From the NCBI RefSeq assembly GCF_003545715.1, contig NZ_QVNU01000004.1, forward strand, positions 186,001 through 250,000: a DNA stretch of 64,000 nt, written 5' to 3'. The translations under genes were made by a program, and so were the position numbers. This document shows, piece by piece, positions 61,567 to 64,000 of this stretch (positions are counted from its first letter, which is position 1; each line of letters starts with the position of its first letter). This DNA comes from Taibaiella koreensis (GTDB lineage: Bacteria > Bacteroidota > Bacteroidia > Chitinophagales > Chitinophagaceae). A model generated the notes under the pieces. That model was not told the origin of the DNA and ran no database searches. It saw nothing but the letters and a program-made list of their open reading frames with translations.

Positions 61567-61942
61567 AAAGATCTTTTCCCGGCATTTACAAATACAACAA
61601 TTATCATTTAACAATCCATTGCAGCCTAAACGACCGGACAAGAATAATATTGTCCGGCGCATATATTAAATTTTACGGTGATTTAGCAACAAAGTTAATG
61701 AAGATTAACATATTCTTTAAGCTGCCTTAAAATCTTGTCCATTATTTAAAACACATTATCTTACAGGGACCGATTTAGTCCGCTCTGCTACCTGATTTAG
61801 TCCCTTTTTAGGTAAAGCGGCTTACCGGGCGCCTGTTGAAAATCTTGGCCGTTAAGGAAAACGCCGTTACTTTTGCAGGCCGGAAAAGCATTAGTAATGA
61901 TAAGGCTTTTGCGTTTTTTTCCTATTCATAAAATTACTTTTA
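61567..61942. promoter_or_regulatory. Divergent promoter region between the PorV-like gene and tyrS
   Basis: This 376-base gap has no gene. On the minus strand TAACTTTG at 61690-61697 is a possible -7 for the PorV-like operon. A dyad CCGGACAA...TTGTCCGG lies at 61634-61657, and direct repeats GATTTAGTCC lie at 61772 and 61794. The plus-strand promoter of tyrS is at 61844-61875. Confidence 0.5.
61844..61875 (+). promoter_or_regulatory. Candidate tyrS promoter
   Basis: CTTG at 61844-61847, a 20-base spacer and TACTTTTG at 61868-61875 match the Bacteroidota -33/-7 pattern, 67 bases before the start codon. Confidence 0.5.
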
Positions 61943-63226
61943 GTGTTTCAAAATTTCATACCCGAGCTGCAAAAAAGAGGCCTCCTGCAAGACATTATTC
62001 CCGGTACCGAGGAACAACTGGCTAAAGAGATGACCTCCGGTTATGTGGGTTTCGACCCCACCGCGAACAGTCTCCATATCGGCAGCATGCTTCCGATCAT
62101 TTTGCTGATGCATATGCAAAAATCGGGCCACAAACCCTACGCCCTTATCGGAGGCGCCACCGGTATGATCGGAGACCCCACAGGCAAGTCGGCGGAACGG
62201 AACCTGCTCGATGATGAAACATTGCAACGTAACATTGCCGGTATCAGCAAACAACTGGAAAAATTCCTGGATTTCGACGAAAGCCTGCCCAATAAAGCCG
62301 AGCTGGTCAATAACTATGACTGGCTCAAAGACTATACTTTCCTGGATTTCATACGCGACATCGGCAAGCACATCAGCATCAATTATATGCTGGCCAAGGA
62401 TTCGGTGCAGAAACGGCTGGAATTTGGCCTGTCTTTTACCGAGTTCAGCTATCAGCTCATCCAGGGCTACGATTTTTATTACCTGAATAAGGAGCGTAAT
62501 ATCAAGCTGCAGTTCGGCGGCGCCGACCAGTGGGGCAATATCGTGACCGGTACCGAGCTCATCCGTCGTAAGGGTGGCAGTGATGCCTTCGCATTTACCT
62601 GTCCCCTGCTCAAGAAAGCCGATGGTGGTAAATTCGGGAAAACAGAATCCGGCAATATCTGGCTCGACCGGGAAAAGACATCGCCCTTCCGCTTTTACCA
62701 ATACTGGTGCAGGGTAGCTGATGAGGATGCCAAAAATCTCATCAGGATCTTCACCTTCCTTCCGATAGAGGAGATACTGGTCCTGGAACAAGAGCACGAT
62801 AAAGATCCTAGCCGGCGGATACTGCAGCACAAATTGGCTGAGGAAATAACCCGTATGGTACACAGTGAAGAAGACTTTCAGTTTGCCAAACAGGCTACCG
62901 GCATATTGTTCAATAAATCAGCTGTTGAACAGCTGGCCCAGCTGAACCAGGAAGATTTTCTGATGGTGATGGATGGTGTTCCCCAGGTCGAAGCAGACCG
63001 TTCTTTGTTGAAAGAAGGCCTGGACCTGATCTCTTTTCTTTCCGAAAGTGGTATCTTCTCTTCGAAAGGCGAGGCGCGTAAAATGATTCAAAATGGCGGG
63101 CTCAGCATCAATAAGGTCAAAGTATCGGGTATAGAGGCGAGGCTTGAAGAAAGCCATCTGCTCAATGACAAATATATTTTGCTGCAAAAAGGCAAGAACA
63201 ATCCTTATCTCGCAGTATTTAATTAA
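61943..63226 (+). CDS. tyrS: Tyrosine--tRNA ligase
   Basis: TyrS attaches tyrosine to tRNA-Tyr. This 427-residue class Ic synthetase has the HIGS signature at 45-48 (YVGFDPTANSLHIGSM), the KFGKT class I second motif at 230-234, GGADQWGNIVTG for tyrosine/ATP contacts, and a C-terminal S4 RNA-binding domain (about 355-420: FSSKGEARKMIQNGGLSINK). The start is GTG at 61943: an in-frame stop lies at 61901 and there is no ATG between. A strong hairpin follows the stop. Confidence 0.97.
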   Translation: MFQNFIPELQKRGLLQDIIPGTEEQLAKEMTSGYVGFDPTANSLHIGSMLPIILLMHMQKSGHKPYALIGGATGMIGDPTGKSAERNLLDDETLQRNIAGISKQLEKFLDFDESLPNKAELVNNYDWLKDYTFLDFIRDIGKHISINYMLAKDSVQKRLEFGLSFTEFSYQLIQGYDFYYLNKERNIKLQFGGADQWGNIVTGTELIRRKGGSDAFAFTCPLLKKADGGKFGKTESGNIWLDREKTSPFRFYQYWCRVADEDAKNLIRIFTFLPIEEILVLEQEHDKDPSRRILQHKLAEEITRMVHSEEDFQFAKQATGILFNKSAVEQLAQLNQEDFLMVMDGVPQVEADRSLLKEGLDLISFLSESGIFSSKGEARKMIQNGGLSINKVKVSGIEARLEESHLLNDKYILLQKGKNNPYLAVFN

Positions 63227-63231
63227 GGAGC

Positions 63232-63261
63232 AAAAATGCGGAACAGTCGTTCCGCATTTTT
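63232..63261 (+). terminator. tyrS terminator
   Basis: AAAAATGCGGAAC-AGTC-GTTCCGCATTTTT: perfect 13-base arms, 4-base loop and a T-rich 3' arm, 5 bases after the tyrS stop. Confidence 0.9.
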
Positions 63262-63395
63262 TCAAGGCGACTATACAAATCACATATAGTGCCAAAAATT
63301 CTTAACCATACCCAAGGACCAGAACAAGAAGAATTGTACAACGATAATACCTCCAATTTATAACAGTAACTTTTTCGCACAAGAAATATAACTAT

Positions 63396-63611
63396 ATGCA
63401 ACAATTCATTGAGGTTACTGATATTAGATATAATAATGGTGGCTTCTTAATAAATACTAGTCTCATAGCATCCATTACTGCCAATGGTAACAATGGTCTT
63501 ACCGCAAGGATAAATTTTACACCTGTTGGCAGAGAAGTATTCGGAGCAACTGGTTTGGAGCTTAGAGAGACTTATAACGAGATATGTCAACAAATAGAAA
63601 ATAAGCGATAA
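63396..63611 (+). CDS. Small AT-rich hypothetical protein
   Basis: I do not recognise this 71-residue protein. It has no signal peptide or membrane segment. The sequence (GGFLINTSLIASITANGNNG and LRETYNEICQQIENKR) suggests a small beta-hairpin with a C-terminal helix, somewhat like single-domain LytTR or PilZ-less fragments, but no family claim is justified. It stands alone between the tyrS terminator and nnr. Its composition is more AT-rich than its neighbours. Reality is supported by a plausible start, low-complexity-free sequence and a clean stop. Confidence 0.5.
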   Translation: MQQFIEVTDIRYNNGGFLINTSLIASITANGNNGLTARINFTPVGREVFGATGLELRETYNEICQQIENKR

Positions 63612-63696
63612 AAAGCTAAGCGCACTTCATCGGTGTGCCTTTCTTATAAAGAATTGTCCCAACTTGCATATAGTCACTTTTTTTTAACCCGGACCT

Positions 63697-64000
63697 ATGA
63701 AAATTTTCAGCGCGCAGCAGATAAAGGAAGGCGATGCCTTTACCATCAGGCAGGAAGGGATCAGTTCTGCAGCACTCATGGAGCGTGCTGCAGGCAGCTG
63801 CTACCGATGGATCGCTGCGCGGTATAGCCGCGATACACCGGTCCTGGTTATTTGTGGCATGGGCAACAATGGCGGCGATGGCCTGGCGCTTACCCGCATA
63901 TTGCTACAGGAAGGCTTTTCGGCCCGTGCGGTAGTGTTGAAGCATATGGAACAGTTCAGCCCCGATGCGACCCACAACTTCACCCTGCTGCATCAGCTGG
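63697..64000 (+). CDS. nnr: NAD(P)H-hydrate epimerase (YjeF N-terminal), 3' partial
   Basis: The frame starts at ATG 63697 and is still open at the window edge. The visible 101 residues have the YjeF N-terminal pattern: MKIFSAQQIKEGDAFTIRQE, then ISSAALMERAA, then VLVICGMGNNGGDGLALTRI, where the GxGNNGGDG loop binds the nucleotide. This domain interconverts R- and S-NAD(P)H hydrate. In many bacteria it is fused to the ADP-dependent dehydratase; whether that is so here cannot be seen. Confidence 0.88.
   Translation, partial: MKIFSAQQIKEGDAFTIRQEGISSAALMERAAGSCYRWIAARYSRDTPVLVICGMGNNGGDGLALTRILLQEGFSARAVVLKHMEQFSPDATHNFTLLHQL

Noticed and set aside
1-64000. tRNA or rRNA genes
   Set aside because: Intergenic regions were read for cloverleaf-like ends and conserved loops; none was recognised. 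A covariance-model scan would be decisive.

Overview
The window looks like a chromosomal segment from a member of the Bacteroidota, most likely the Chitinophagia (Chitinophagaceae-like). The grounds are type IX secretion (T9SS) C-terminal sorting domains on several exported proteins, a PorV/PorQ-family protein next to a very large PorU-like C25 peptidase, Y_Y_Y/LytTR and 7TMR-DISM two-component systems, an ECF sigma/anti-sigma pair, weak Shine-Dalgarno signals, and TAnnTTTG-type -7 promoter elements upstream of several genes. Base composition is roughly balanced, with a few AT-rich islands. No rRNA, tRNA, CRISPR array, transposase or prophage was recognised.

Layout. 1-3502: a 5'-truncated Y_Y_Y sensor kinase and its LytTR regulator. 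3503-4219: no confident gene. 4220-8695: a compact set made of a GNAT-fold acyltransferase-like protein (resembling FeeM/LuxI acyl synthases), a SAM methyltransferase, a 7TMR-DISM histidine kinase and a receiver protein. This is my best candidate for an undescribed signalling system. 8792-13195 (minus): two exported proteins, one with a T9SS sorting domain and one a large SdrD-B-like repeat protein without one. 13742-17804: an XRE regulator, then a PaaK-like ligase, deoC, a SPOR protein and an M20 amidohydrolase. 17801-19676 (minus): an outer-membrane barrel protein and a glycosyltransferase.

20012-33988 is a surface-polysaccharide/LPS locus built as two converging operons that meet with a 3-base gap at 29118/29122. 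The plus arm carries sugar epimerases/reductases, a heptose-kinase-like GHMP kinase, a sugar C-methyltransferase, an RmlC-like epimerase, FkbM and other methyltransferases, a glycosyltransferase and a T9SS cargo protein. The minus arm carries rfbF, rfbG, miaE, kdsA and a Wzx-type flippase. Together they could make and export a glycan carrying a C-methylated CDP-deoxysugar.

34204-43930 is mostly housekeeping: an EnvC-like activator, ABC ATPase, CBS protein, alpha/beta hydrolase, GNAT, ECF sigma/anti-sigma, M1 peptidase and pth. 44018-49301 holds three POT-family peptide transporters in tandem. 49465-52653 has ilvE, an AT-rich orphan, rdgB and a class A beta-lactamase. 52747-61566 (minus) has a PIG-L deacetylase and the PorU2/PorV-like pair. 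61943 to the end has tyrS, a small orphan and the start of nnr.

Intergenic regions are rich in repeats: a MITE-like element in two copies (35784 and 47552), a hairpin family with core GACGTAGCATTGCTACGTC (49321 and 52671), degenerate tandem repeats at 36000-36340, three copies of a ~150-bp unit at 41160-41590, and 20 copies of a 7-bp repeat at 41595-41734 that runs into the end of the M1 peptidase gene.
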